DNA of 64,000 nt, from positions 38,214,501-38,278,500 of the forward strand of contig OZ034969.1 in assembly GCA_964030785.1 (NCBI GenBank). Direction: 5' to 3'. A program made the translations under genes and the position numbers. Under the pieces are notes generated by a model. It saw only the letters and a list, made by a program, of their open reading frames with translations. It had not been told where the DNA came from and did no database searches. Below, piece by piece: positions 1 through 10,272 of the stretch (position 1 is its first letter; each line of letters opens with the position of its first letter). This stretch comes from Siderastrea siderea (taxonomy: Eukaryota > Cnidaria > Anthozoa > Scleractinia > Rhizangiidae).

Positions 1-2602
1 CTTTTCACTTGAATACTAATTAATTAATATTTTCCAAGTTATAGTTAAAAGATAGTTTGCCGACAAATTCCTGAATGGAGATGGTCTCACTATTTATCTT
101 GTTTGAATACATGCAGGGGGGGCTGGCAGCGAGGCCTGGAACCGAGTTTACATGATTGCCTCAGTAAAGAAATTTGGCCGAGTAGGAATGTGTACTAATT
201 TTAACCTAACAAACATGGCGGTGGCGACGAAGGAGAATTAGCCGAATTAGTCTTCATTTGGTGTACGCGTGTTTGTGTTGGTTCAACATTATTTCGCTTA
301 TTCCAAGTTTAAACATTCAAGGGAAGGTTGCAATCGCTTTTTTTTTTTTACCTTTTTTCTATCTGATTTGGTTGTCCTTTCCGCTTTTTCTTGTACTGAT
401 TTCGCAACGAGTTTTGAAGGATTTTCTGACACATTTGATAGCGGAGATTCACCCTTCTCTTGCACTAAGAATTGTCGCTCGAGACGTTGTCCTTTTTTCA
501 TTTACATACACTGTAGATTTTTCTTTCTTTATAGGAACTACCCAGAAGGAGTCAACAATTAATTGTGGAGGTTTTGTTGATCCAAATTATTTTCTGTTTT
601 GCTCAAGTTATGTTACTACCATACAGTCTTCAAGAGATTTTTTTATGTACAGTTCTGTTTACAACACTTTGCTCTTTGACTTTCCCAAGTGAGTCACAGA
701 TATTGACTAGGTATACCTGACATTAAAGCTCATTATTTTGGAGAAAAAGGTGAAATAATTTTTCATTTAGATTTTGTCTATCACACCTCTGGGGTGAGAA
801 CTGAAACATAAAGGAGGCAGGATACTCAACTGACAGCAATACTTCAGCCAGTCATTTCACATATTAACTTGCATGGTGACCATGGCTTCATATATTTCAT
901 CATGAATGGGTTTGTGGAAAATTGGCATTTCAATTCTGAAGGGACTTAAATTGTTCTTGACAGTGCCATTGATGAACAGCTTTTGCAAACAAAACAATCA
1001 TTCGGGGGTGGAGTTTGCAAAGGTTCTGACTGTCTGTAAGGTAGAGATACCCTGGCAAACACACCATCACCTTAGATCTGGCAGTTGTGAGGTTATCCAA
1101 GATGCATGTTGATAAAATATATGTTTTGGGCAACGTTTTTGGTTGAACAGGGACTTTGACTGATGACATATATATATGGACAGCTATGTTAATCCTTAAT
1201 TTTCTGAAAACACTTCAAAATGACAGTTGCATACTTAGAGCAACCATACGTAGTTGATCAGCCATTCTGGGGTTATTTCATATCTCCTTTGTAAATAAGT
1301 TACTGAATGCATACCAGCCTCATTTTGACACCCAGCAACACAACACTGTTTTGATCTGTTTTCCCCTACCTTATTGGTAAAAATTTTGAAATAATGGTCC
1401 TCACATAAATGTAATGAACTTGAGAAGTTGAAACGCCAAACTTAAAAAAATTCAGTCTTGACCAGGATCAAATTTGCCCTTGCAACTGCTCAAAGTTGAA
1501 AACATTTAAGAACTGCAAGCCTGGCCTTTATGGTCACATTTGTTACATCCGATCCGGTAGTTCACAAATGATTTATTTCATATGTATCCATCTTCAATAA
1601 AAATTCTCCTTGGCATTTGGAACTGTTTGTTTCCTCATCAGAAGTACAAAAATTTAATGTCTGAAAGGTGAGCTGAAGTCAATTGCTCTTTAAACCGAAG
1701 GGACAATTTAGAACTTTTGCATTGTCCTAATACTCCATTATTGCATAGTTCACCTGGTGTTACTGAACTCAAACTACAAATTGACACTTAAGAATAAGGG
1801 CCTGAATGTCTTTCTCTTGAATTAAGCTTCTTGCACAGGCTACAGGCAAAAGACAAAAAATGATACAATAATTTCAAATCCTTCAATCTTTTCAGATGAC
1901 CCTAGCAAATGTTTACAATCCTTCTCATTGGGCAGTTGCATGCGTAATGCTTGGAAATGTGAGAGTTCATTGCATTTTCTTTTGAATTTAACTTAGCGCG
2001 TCAGTACAATATATGGAAGCTAAGGAAGTTTTCTTAAACCTAGATGTATTTACTTTGCCAATTCTTAAGTTCTCTTATCAAAACAAGCAAACGAGGAAAA
2101 GCATTCTTCTTTTGTTGGTTGTCCTTTATAAGCTATCCTTTCCAGTTGCAAAATTCTATCATCTAAAAAATGCTCTTAAAGCTGTTTTTCTTGTAACTGC
2201 ACTTTAAACTGAAAACTCATAACCAATATATTTGCAGGAATAACTGCCGCCGAGAAACATTCAAGCCAAAAAAAGAATTCCATAAAATAAACGTGGTGTT
2301 TTATGCGTAATTACGCTTACAGCTGTAAAACATGAGACAAAGTATATGTTTAATATACGTATAAAGTTCAAGCCCATTTTTAATGCATTCTGAGCCTTCG
2401 CGTTCGATTTTGTGCCTTCACTGTGAAAAAGACTTTTAAAGAAGAATCGCAATCGAAATCTCCTCTTTTCACTTTGTTGGCTGGAAGATCCCACAGTTTC
2501 CACAGTATAAAGATCCTTATAAATCTTCCTGAGACGACGAAATCCAGAATCACCCGCTAGAATATACAGTTATAATTTGAGCTTAGTTTGTTCAACACAC
2601 AA
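1..2602. other. Gene-free left flank
   Basis: I see no credible coding region here. The short open frames have no recognisable domain and several rest on non-ATG starts. There is a T-run near 340 and a G-run near 116. An AACATGGCGGTGG motif at 212-224, resembling a YY1 site, is followed by a nine-codon frame that soon stops. It could be the edge of a promoter or a leader, but nothing else supports a gene. Confidence 0.5.
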
Positions 2603-2967
2603 CAATGTGACACACTCAACTGGGAAAATCTCTGGCCGAAACTTGTCACTCGCATATTCAATGTTGACTGCTCTACTAACCTAAAATAAAGCTGATCCTT
2701 CATTCACTCGGTTTTGATGGCTCAGAAACAGAAATGGATCGAAATAGAAGGTCGAAAGCTGCAACTTTTAAAATGCATGTTTCAACGCCACAATGCGACA
2801 CACTCAACTGGGAAAATCTCTGGCCGAAACTTGTCACTCGCATATTCAATATTGACTGCTCTACTAACCTCGTAAAATAAAGCTGGTCCTTCATTCCCTC
2901 GGTTTTGATGGCTCAGAAACAGAAATGGCTCGAAATAGAAGGTCGAAAGCTGCAACTTTTAAAATGC
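2603..2967. repeat. 188-bp tandem duplication (two copies)
   Basis: Two adjacent copies of about 188 bp start at 2603 and 2791 and differ at only a few positions (for example CAATGTGACAC versus CAATGCGACAC, and a small insertion at CTCGTAAAATAAAG). The high identity suggests a fairly recent local duplication. No coding content is evident in the unit. Confidence 0.85.
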
Positions 2968-3309
2968 CATTTTCCGGGTCAAGTGGCTGTTGACACCGCG
3001 AGCGTTACTTTCGATAACACAAACATCACAGCTCATGTTCTTGAGATTATACACAGTAGGAGTGTGCACAGATTCAGAATTTAAAGAAATGTGGTGTTCA
3101 AACTCAGTACTGTCGTTAAAAATGCTAACAGCAAGTAAACAATAAGAAAAAAACGAATTCCTTTCCCACAATCGAGTCACCACGAACAAAAAACATATTC
3201 TCGAGTAGTTCCTTGCACTTTGCGCATGCTCGTTAGGGTTTTCGAATGATTGACAGATTTCTTTACTGGGGCAAACATGTAGAGGCCAGAAGCGGCAAGA
3301 TCAAAGGTA

Positions 3310-3957
3310 GCTGCCAACCCCCCCCCCTGAATATGTGTATTTGCGCATAGATAGGGTGGTGTAGTTAAAGTTCCTTTTTATTTTTGTTTCGTGGGAGTTC
3401 GAGATTATACCAAACAGGACTTCCTTAACGGTAGGAGAGATCTGACAAGAGTTTGTTTCGTTGAACCATTGTACAACTTTTTGCACAAAAATCTTAGTAA
3501 ACGGGCATTCAATAAATGTATGTTCAATAGAGTCCTTATCCCCACAATACAGGCATTCGTCATCTGATCTGATGCCAAATCTGAATAACTCTTTCTTTGT
3601 AACTATGATCCTATGAATTAATTTAAATCGAAACTATTTTAGCTTAGTTTCTTTGCAGGTGGTTTTCAGTAATTTGAAAATCTTACTCCACGATTCTTTG
3701 TTTACGGATAGGATTTCACTCCAGCGTTTGGGGCCAGTTTGGTCCTCGGTGTGGGTTTTTGAATTAAGCAATTTGTAAAAATCTCTTGCCCTAGCCTTGC
3801 CTAAATCAATCTGTACGGTTTCGTTTAGAGGAAATATGTACCTGATTGTTTTGCTATGATCGAAAGATGCTTCGGGATGGCGCTGATCACTTGATAATAT
3901 TGTAGAAAGTTGGTTGCAATCCCTTTTATGTATGAGTAGATTCATTAAAAGGAACAC
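3310..3957 (-). pseudogene. LINE ORF2 3'-end remnant with zinc-binding tail
   Basis: Read on the minus strand, the remnant gives a lysine-rich segment ending in KETKLK. A shifted frame then reads FRFKLIHRIIVTKKELFRFG followed by a CLYCGDKDSIEHTFIEC segment. The Cys-x2-Cys, His and Cys spacing is typical of the zinc-binding segment that follows the reverse transcriptase in L1-like ORF2 proteins. The frame breaks near 3640 (stop after KLK), so the copy is dead. No reverse transcriptase catalytic core is present, so it is a 5'-truncated insertion. The segment runs out near a C-run at 3321-3329. Clade assignment is inferred from the tail alone. Confidence 0.65.
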
Positions 3958-4663
3958 TGATTATTCGTTTTTGTATCAATATCACTGAAATATTAGTTCA
4001 ATAATTTGAAAAATGTATTTGAAACCTCTGAGCCGCCAAACTCGTGAACTGCATTTAGCTTTTGCCGGCGAAACTGCGCCCGGCTGCCGGGCATGTAGAC
4101 ACAATTACTGTATCAAGGTCAGCTAAATACCCGGAACTCTGGTTTCGGAGAATTATGCAGTAATTATTGAGGCAACGGCCTATTATTGAGGGCTTCTTAA
4201 CTTTGTATAGTGGAGGAAAGTGATTCGAAACTAGCGTGTTTTTTGGGGGCCACATTTACAACTCTACAGCGTCCGTGACATGTCACAGTATGGTGGCGTG
4301 ACGGCTCGGGTCAGACAGGGATCAAGCAAGCTACAGCTATTGTATAGCTTGCTAAATCTCTGGAAGTTCGCCAACTACAAAACCAAATTGGTCTTTTAAT
4401 CGCTTAGTAATTGTAAAAAATCTTCCAGTTCTTCCAGAACGTTTGAATGAGAAATTTTCTGTGTTTCTGACTGGCGGGTCAAGCCACTCGCAAACATCGG
4501 AATTTTCTAGTATGCACAAGCTCAGAAAATTCGTCAACTGTCAAACTAAAATACTTTTCTGAATCGCTTGGCAATTCTAAACAAATATCGAATACTTTCA
4601 GAACGTTAGGATAAGCCTTTCGGTCAAACCCTTCGAAAATTTCGGACTGCCGGGTATTTAATA
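3958..4663. other. Gene-free stretch
   Basis: No supported gene. A CTGCCGGG-containing segment at 4083-4110 resembles the sequence at 5991-6020 downstream of repeat copy A, so this stretch probably holds fragments of an older repeat. Confidence 0.4.
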
Positions 4664-5966
4664 GCGGAGCCTGCGGGCAAAGCCCGCCAGCGGAGCTCCA
4701 TTGCTAAGGAAATTTGGTAATCTATCGATCCGAAAAATTTTGGTTGTGACGTCAACGTACGTCCGTCCATCCTTCCGTCCGACCGTCCGTACAGACTCTG
4801 GGGGAGGGGGAGGGAAGTCCCAAGGCAACCCGACCTGGAGTGGAGAATGCCATCTTTTCTCGGCGGGAAATCGCGCGGTGCTTTTGGGCAACCGGCGTTT
4901 TTCTTGGCGGGAAATCGCATGACCATCGTCGCTTTTGAAAAAGAGGTTTCTTTAAAAAGCTAAAGTTTATTTAGCAAAACGATTGTTCGACGGTACTGTA
5001 GTTTTAAACTTGAGAAAGAAACATTTAATACCTATAATGGAAAGAAACAGTTCAAAAGAATACTGGTAGTAGGCGAAAACTTCAAGTTACGAAAGCTGCC
5101 TTCAAAGGACCTCATCGCTTTGTTTTCTTCACGGCGGAGAGCTTGCCTTGTTCTGAAACACAACCGAGTAAGTGAAGTTTTTAAAGGGTTTAAGGTGCAT
5201 GATTTTGAGTATTTATTACGGTCAAAGAAATTGCATTTTGAAATTGAATTTATGTCATTAGAAATGTGTCATTTACTTTTGACTTCAAAAAATTATTAGA
5301 AAACAAGCTCAGATTTGTGACAGATGTAGTCTTTCAATAGTAAGCGAAGCAGTTGTCGGTTTAAGGCTATTTTATCCGAAAAGCTTCCGAAAAACAAGTT
5401 GTTTTGCGTTCCTCAAAGCGCCTAACTTTAAATGGGCTTACTTCGCATCCGCAAAACTTATGCCATAATTTAAAGCGTGTTTGGTGTTTGCTCGTTTTCA
5501 ATCTTGATGGTATAAATTTTGACCAGACTAATAGGGGCAGTTCATGTTATTTGTTAACTGAACATCCGAACGCGATGAAGATAACCCATTTACTTCAGAA
5601 TAAGTTTTATTTTGTTGTTGTACATGAGCGCCGTTTCAAGTTCATTCAAGCCAACAGCCAATAATCCAAGGAGATTTGACAAGCCTTGACAGTTAATGAC
5701 GGGATATGGAAACATTTAAAAAACCAAGCAAGACTGCTCCTGAGTAAAATATGTGTTCAGTTTGATGCCCAGAACAGATCCTCAAAATCTTGGAGGACAA
5801 TTCGGAACACTTTCGGGCTTTTTGAGAAACACTTTTCGAAAGGGAACGAGCCAAAGAAAGCCCCGAAATATATTTCAGAGCGAAAAGTTTCAGGACTATT
5901 TTTGAGAAAACAGCACCAGTTTATTCCTTGGAGGCTCCGCTTTTGGGCATGGCTAAATCTATATAT
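4664..5966 (+). mobile_element. GCGGAGC-ended dispersed element, copy A
   Basis: This copy opens with AATAGCGGAGCC and a GGAGCTCCATTGCTAAGG segment, followed by a CGTCCGTCC-type short tandem run (4758-4792). It closes with GGAGGCTCCGCTTTTGGGC and GGCTAAATCTATATAT. Related copies lie at 41521-42413 (B), 42416-43872 (C, inverted) and 46483-48342 (D, inverted). A and D share long stretches, for example around 5140-5300 against 47800-47960 reversed. No transposase is encoded. I infer a non-autonomous DNA transposon family, but terminal inverted repeats and a target duplication could not be fixed exactly. Confidence 0.65.
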
Positions 5967-7030
5967 AAGTCTTGAAACATCCTTACCTGGCTGCCGGGTA
6001 TCTAGACACTGCCTATTACTATTGAAAGGCTAGCGAATGCACCATCGCTGCACACTGCAGCGAGAACGGGGAATTCAGTGAAATATATATCGATTAATTC
6101 ATTAAATTCGGACAAAAACTTCTTCATACCTTTTTTATGCAGCCTGCCCGTGACTGACATTAAATACAAATACAATATTTTTCACCAACACACATCAAAG
6201 GCTTTCAGGTCACATTATTGGTTTTATTACAGTTCTACATTGCCTAAGTAATTATTATTATTCAGTGTAATTTTCACTTTTACCGTTGCCTTTTTTTTTT
6301 GCCTTTCAATTTTTTTCCTGTAACTCGTTTTCTATTTTTTACCCTTGGAAAATTTTTCCCGTTACTCGTTTTCTCGTTACTGCGTTACTCGTTACTCGTT
6401 ACTGCATTACTCGTTTTAGTAACACCCCCATTGCTCATATGTTTTCTTAAAACGATGAAAGATGGCCATTTTCGGTCGAAACGCCTTTAAAGTTTTTTCC
6501 ATAAACGCTATACCAGCCTTTTACTCAAGTCAGTGTCTGACATGTCTAAGGTTATAATTTCCAAAGGATCCCGGTATGACTTAAAAAGAATTTAAAGCTA
6601 CAACTCGTTGGAATCACACCAGGGCGTGTTTTCAGGGTGAATCCACTAAAATGTGGGGATCACTTATGGGTCTGGGTTTGGATCTGGGGCTTGAATAGTT
6701 ACTTGAGGACCAAACCAAGTGTAGTTGCACTGTTATTGAATAATAAATTTTTAAGAAGAAATAACGTTTATTGATTATTTGTTAACAGTAGCTGTAGCAG
6801 ATAATTAACGTATCTCTTTATGAATTATTTGATGCAACTGTAAAGCGTATTCCTGCATAGAAATCTTACGGTGCCGTAGCCGGTATCCACAATGGGCTTA
6901 ACCAATGAGGTTGTCCATAGCGTCTTCCGAGTCACACAAGAGGTGATTAACCCACGTCCAACACCTAGATCAAACTGAGGCTAAAGTATAACAAACAGAT
7001 AGAGCAAGATGCTAATGAAGAACCCGTGGG
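5967..7030. other. Gene-free stretch with GTTACTCG short repeats
   Basis: No supported gene. An irregular run of GTTACTCG-like units lies at about 6320-6420. The remainder is AT-rich and unremarkable. The stretch just upstream of 7031 may belong to the LINE whose tail follows, but no continuous frame was found. Confidence 0.4.
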
Positions 7031-7189
7031 AGCCACGCTTTTAAGTTTGTAGTTCCTGGGGCAAAGAAAGATAATTTTAAGTTTTCTTTCTTCCCACGAA
7101 CAATCAATGAATGGAACTCCATTCCCGAGGATATTGTAAATACAACGTCCGTAGATAGTTTTAAATCTAAGTTAGTTAATAGTTTTTAA
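7031..7189 (+). pseudogene. C-terminal remnant of a non-LTR retrotransposon
   Basis: A 52-residue open segment ends at a TAA (7187-7189) and contains FSFFPRTINEWNSIPEDIV followed by DSFKSKL. The FFPRTINEWNSLP-like motif near the end of the protein is characteristic of CR1/L2-type LINE ORF2 C-termini. Only the last tens of codons survive, so this is a 5'-truncated copy. It is followed by a TTTTATT/ATTCCATTGTA-type repetitive 3' tail and a short GATGTA run near 7345. The motif is directly visible; the clade is inferred. Confidence 0.7.
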
Positions 7190-7611
7190 TATTCCGTTGT
7201 ATTAGTTTTATTATATATTCCATTGTATCAGTTTTACTGTACTAGTTTTATTTAGTTTTTAATATTCCATTGTATTAGTTTTTTGAGTTTTTTACAGTTG
7301 GTGTGATATCTCGCGATTTTTTACTGACTTAATAAAGTGTATATGTAGATGTAGACCTTGTGATGTTAAAACTCTTTCAGTTGACAATGACGTTTGACAT
7401 AAAACCACAAAACATGAACTCACTATCGCTGAACATTAGGAAGCAACAAACGACTTATGTCATGTGATACATGTGAACCACAAGAGGAAACACTTTTCTA
7501 ACTACTACTATTTGCATAACGTGGTTTGTTTTACAATTTTGTTTACTGACGTGTTATCCTGTATTTGTTCTCTGTTTCTTTGAAAACAATCGAACGAGAA
7601 TCGCTTTTTAA
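7190..7611. repeat. LINE 3' tail and gene-free spacer
   Basis: About 165 bases of repetitive 3' sequence with several ATTCCATTGTATTAGTTTTA-like units belong to the preceding LINE remnant. From about 7360 to 7607 I see nothing. TTAA at 7608-7611 is the possible target duplication of the large element that follows. Confidence 0.45.
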
Positions 7612-7923
7612 AGTGCTACTATGATCAAAAATATGAATTTTTTGTTCTCACCATATTTCGAAAATATAAGTACATATTACTCACCGTGCAAAGTTTTAAG
7701 TCGAAATTCGTACGGGAAGTCCAATTATTTTAACGATAATTTTCGAATTCGGCTTGCCGCCATTACTCAACTCAAAAATGACCGGGACGAGTTGGGCCGA
7801 GATGGCCGAGAGAGGAAGTGACGTAGAAGTCTCAACGCAACAAAACAAACGTGGCTACTTTCTTATGCATTCGGAGAGGTGTGAGGGTTCGCAAGATTCA
7901 TTTCTTCGATTTTGAGCTGCAGT

Positions 7924-8000
7924 ATGCGTGGTCGGCGCTCTGATGGCAACGAAAGCATCGATGAATCGGAAATTTCCATTCACAGTTCACCGACGAGTGG
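7924..8000 (+). CDS. Possible first exon, unknown product
   Basis: An ATG opens 25 codons beginning MRGRRSDGNESIDESE and rich in Ser and Glu. The segment ends at GG followed by GTACGT, a good splice-donor match. It lies just inside the left inverted repeat of the 2-kb unit, about 90 bases after its 17-bp block, where a promoter and leader would be expected. No downstream exon could be identified. It may be a leftover of an internally deleted mobile element. Function unknown. Confidence 0.25.
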
Positions 8001-9340
8001 GTACGTTTATTTTAAGCGGAAAGCTTCGTTTGCGTGGCTGACCGGAAGGACTTCAATCCTGTTTGACACTGTTTGCTCTGTGCATTTTTACGGCTGAATG
8101 TTTTACTCAAGCATTTTATAAGAAAGGTACAAGGAAATATTTAAAACGAGGATCAGTTCCAGCCATCAGGAAGAAAAACATCAGCAATCATATCTGAGCA
8201 GGATCGTCGAATAGTGAGCGAATATTTATTTGCCGTTTGTGCTAACATCACATGTACGGTAAGATACACATTTCCTCACACACCTAAGAGATACTTCGCT
8301 CGGTTATCTTGTGCATATACATGTATAAGTCCCAACAGATTTCGGCTTAACTGCATAATATATGCCCCTTCACATGAACTATTTTCTGTGTCGCCGCCAA
8401 ACCTGCTCCGCGATACGCAGAAATTATTTTCATTCAACTTGGTACGTTGTACGCGGTAAGCAGAAAATAGGAAAACATTACCGTGTATTCCGCGTACTAC
8501 AAAGGTTCCTGGATAACAGAATATCACCGTGTATTCCTCGTTCTATAAACGAGAATATTACTCGAATTTCTTTGAATTACTCGGCCACATATACAGTGAA
8601 AATGTAAACAACCGAGCTTAATCGACCATAAAAAACCTTACTGTGTATTGCTTGTTCTTTTTACTGTGTAGCCAGCTCCTAACATCCCTCGTACATTTCA
8701 ATTTATCTCTCTCCGCGTACCGCTTAGCCAGCTCCTAACAATATAACTCTTTTATACTTCAATTAATTTGTCTTGGCGTACGACGTAGCGAAATCCCAAA
8801 CTGACAACCCCAGTCTTACGTAATGAGCTATAATTTCTTGAGCCTTTCACCGCGTTCGGTTTAGCCACTTCTCTCAGTAACGCTTTCGATGTGACGGCGT
8901 AGTCCACAGTTTATACCTAGACTTCTGATGGGAAATCAGAGTTTTTCTCTATTAATTCGCATTTGCTTGTTTACTAGGTAGTAAGATTACCGTGTTCGCA
9001 CAATTACACGGGCGATTCGCGACATCACTTCGTTTACGTGAATTTATTTTCCTCGACCTAATTTGTCTCATCTATAAAATTCTGAATGTATGTTAGGCTC
9101 GGGGCTCTCTATATTTATTCAAAAACCTTTCATGTAGCGTTATGTGGGCTTTTCTTTTAGAAAGGAGAGCTTATTATTATAGGATTTATAATTTATTTAT
9201 TAACTGCAATTTAGGATACTGCAACAAATCTGTGAACACAACAACAACAAACTCAAGCCGTATCGGCAAGAAAAAAAGCAAGAATAAGGAACAGCTGACG
9301 AACCCCAACACGACAGACATGCGAAACAGTTAAATTTGTT
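8001..9340. other. Interior of the 2-kb unit, no gene seen
   Basis: No credible coding region. The sequence repeats degenerate TTACCGTGTATTC- and CGTACNACGTAGC-like phrases between about 8450 and 8920 (for example CCAGCTCCTAACA twice near 8673 and 8731), suggesting old short tandem duplications. Confidence 0.4.
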
Positions 9341-9568
9341 GTATTATCGGAAGGATTTCAGCGTTTGTGATTTGGGATAACTGGGATATTTGTTCGGCTT
9401 CTTGATCCATTGTTGCATTGTTTGAGACGACTTCCTCTTCGGTAGCGAGAGGCTCGAAACTGTCATCGTATGGCGCCACTTCTGCGAGTTCGCCGACTTC
9501 GCCAAAAAAAAACTTTGTCCTAAATCGCTCTCAAAATAACTGGACGACAAATTCGACGGAAAACACAT
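9341..9568 (-). pseudogene. Acidic coding remnant inside the 2-kb unit
   Basis: On the minus strand one frame starts MCFPSNLSSSYFESDLGQSFF. A shifted frame continues with an acidic stretch containing PYDDSFEPLATEEEVVS. The switch falls at a run of nine A bases (plus strand, near 9505), so one slip or assembly error would join them. The acidic N-terminus reminds me of proteins with a P2X7-like intracellular domain that are abundant beside transposons in corals, but that is a weak resemblance without the diagnostic cysteine motif. It lies just inside the right inverted repeat of the unit and points inward, as a gene driven from that repeat would. Confidence 0.3.
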
Positions 9569-9749
9569 GCATATAATGCAATGTTTGGCTCTCTATTTTC
9601 GACTATTCATTATACTCTTCGTGGCGATGTTTGAGACTTCTACGTCACGAGCAAAATTCACGTGGTTAGAGATAAGACCGCTTCCATGAAATTCGCGGGC
9701 TTCTCTTTTGCGAACTGAGTAATGGCGGACTTGTTTAACGCGGTTTTCC

Positions 9750-10243
9750 ATGGCGTCAGATAGGGGACAAAATCGAAACTTATATTTCGTGGCGTCGAAA
9801 CTTCTTGATGTCGTCGAAAACAGTTCTTCGTGTCGTCGAGTTCCACTCTTCGTGGCGTCGAAACTTCTTTATGTCGTCGAAAACAGTTCTTCGTGTCGTC
9901 GAGTTCCACTCTGCGTGCCGTCGAAACTTCTTTATGTCGTCGAAAACAGTTCTTCGTGTCGTCGAGTTCCACTCTTCGTGCCGTCGAAACTTCTTTATGC
10001 CGTCGAATACTGTTCTTCGAGTCGTCGAGTTCCACTCTTCGTGCCGTCGTGTTCTTCGTTTCGTCGTAATTTAGTTAAGTCGTCGTGTTTTTCAACATTC
10101 GTAAATTCTCTTTGTCGTCGGGTTCTTCATTTCGTCGTAATTTCTCTTTGTCGTCGTTCTCTTTGTCGTCGTGTTCTTCATGTCGTCGACGACGGTATAA
10201 GTAGGTCAGCGGTAACTCCCGCCAATTTTTAAAACAAGATGGC
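9750..10243 (+). repeat. Left inverted GTCG-rich array (terminal repeat with promoter)
   Basis: It begins ATGGCGTCAGATAGGGGAC, then four 63-bp units (starts at 9841, 9904 and 9967, preceded by a variant unit) built from three 21-bp monomers each carrying a CGTCG core. It continues into degenerate TCGTCGTGTTCTTC repeats and ends with GGTATAAGTAGGTCAGCGG (TATA-like) and an AAGATGGCGA start-like motif at about 10236. The right end of the element (17580-17903) is the same sequence inverted but shorter by exactly three 63-bp units. The TATA-like box followed by ATGGCG suggests that the repeat carries a promoter. On this side the ATG opens only a five-codon frame. Confidence 0.85.
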
Positions 10244-10272
10244 GACCAAGAGATAGAAGAAACAGCTAAGAA

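Larger units (their letters stand above)
7757..9728. mobile_element. 2-kb inverted-repeat unit inside the left arm
   Basis: Two perfect inverted matches are nested in the same order: CCGCCATTACTCA at 7757-7769 with 9716-9728, and GTGACGTAGAAGTCTCA at 7818-7834 with 9632-9648. The spacing between the two blocks differs (48 versus 67 bp), so these are diverged terminal inverted repeats. Each end leads inward into a short exon-like coding segment (7924-8000 plus; 9341-9568 minus), mirroring the two-promoter layout of the larger element. No transposase was recognised, so it may be a deletion derivative inserted in the left arm. Confidence 0.55.

Noticed and set aside
258..692. A 144-residue hydrophobic frame near the left edge
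   Set aside because: It begins at a GTG, spans a T-run and has no recognisable domain or splice context. Its hydrophobicity follows from T-rich sequence.
4648..6001. CTGCCGGGTAT at 4648 and 5991 as a target duplication of copy A
   Set aside because: The words do not abut the element ends (about 25 bases away on the right) and similar words occur at 4083 in an older repeat.
9750..10232. Long open frames with repeating SSCRRVPLFV-type peptides
   Set aside because: They arise because 63 is divisible by three, so all frames of the GTCG array stay open. The same array is inverted at the other end of the element as a terminal repeat. Not a gene.
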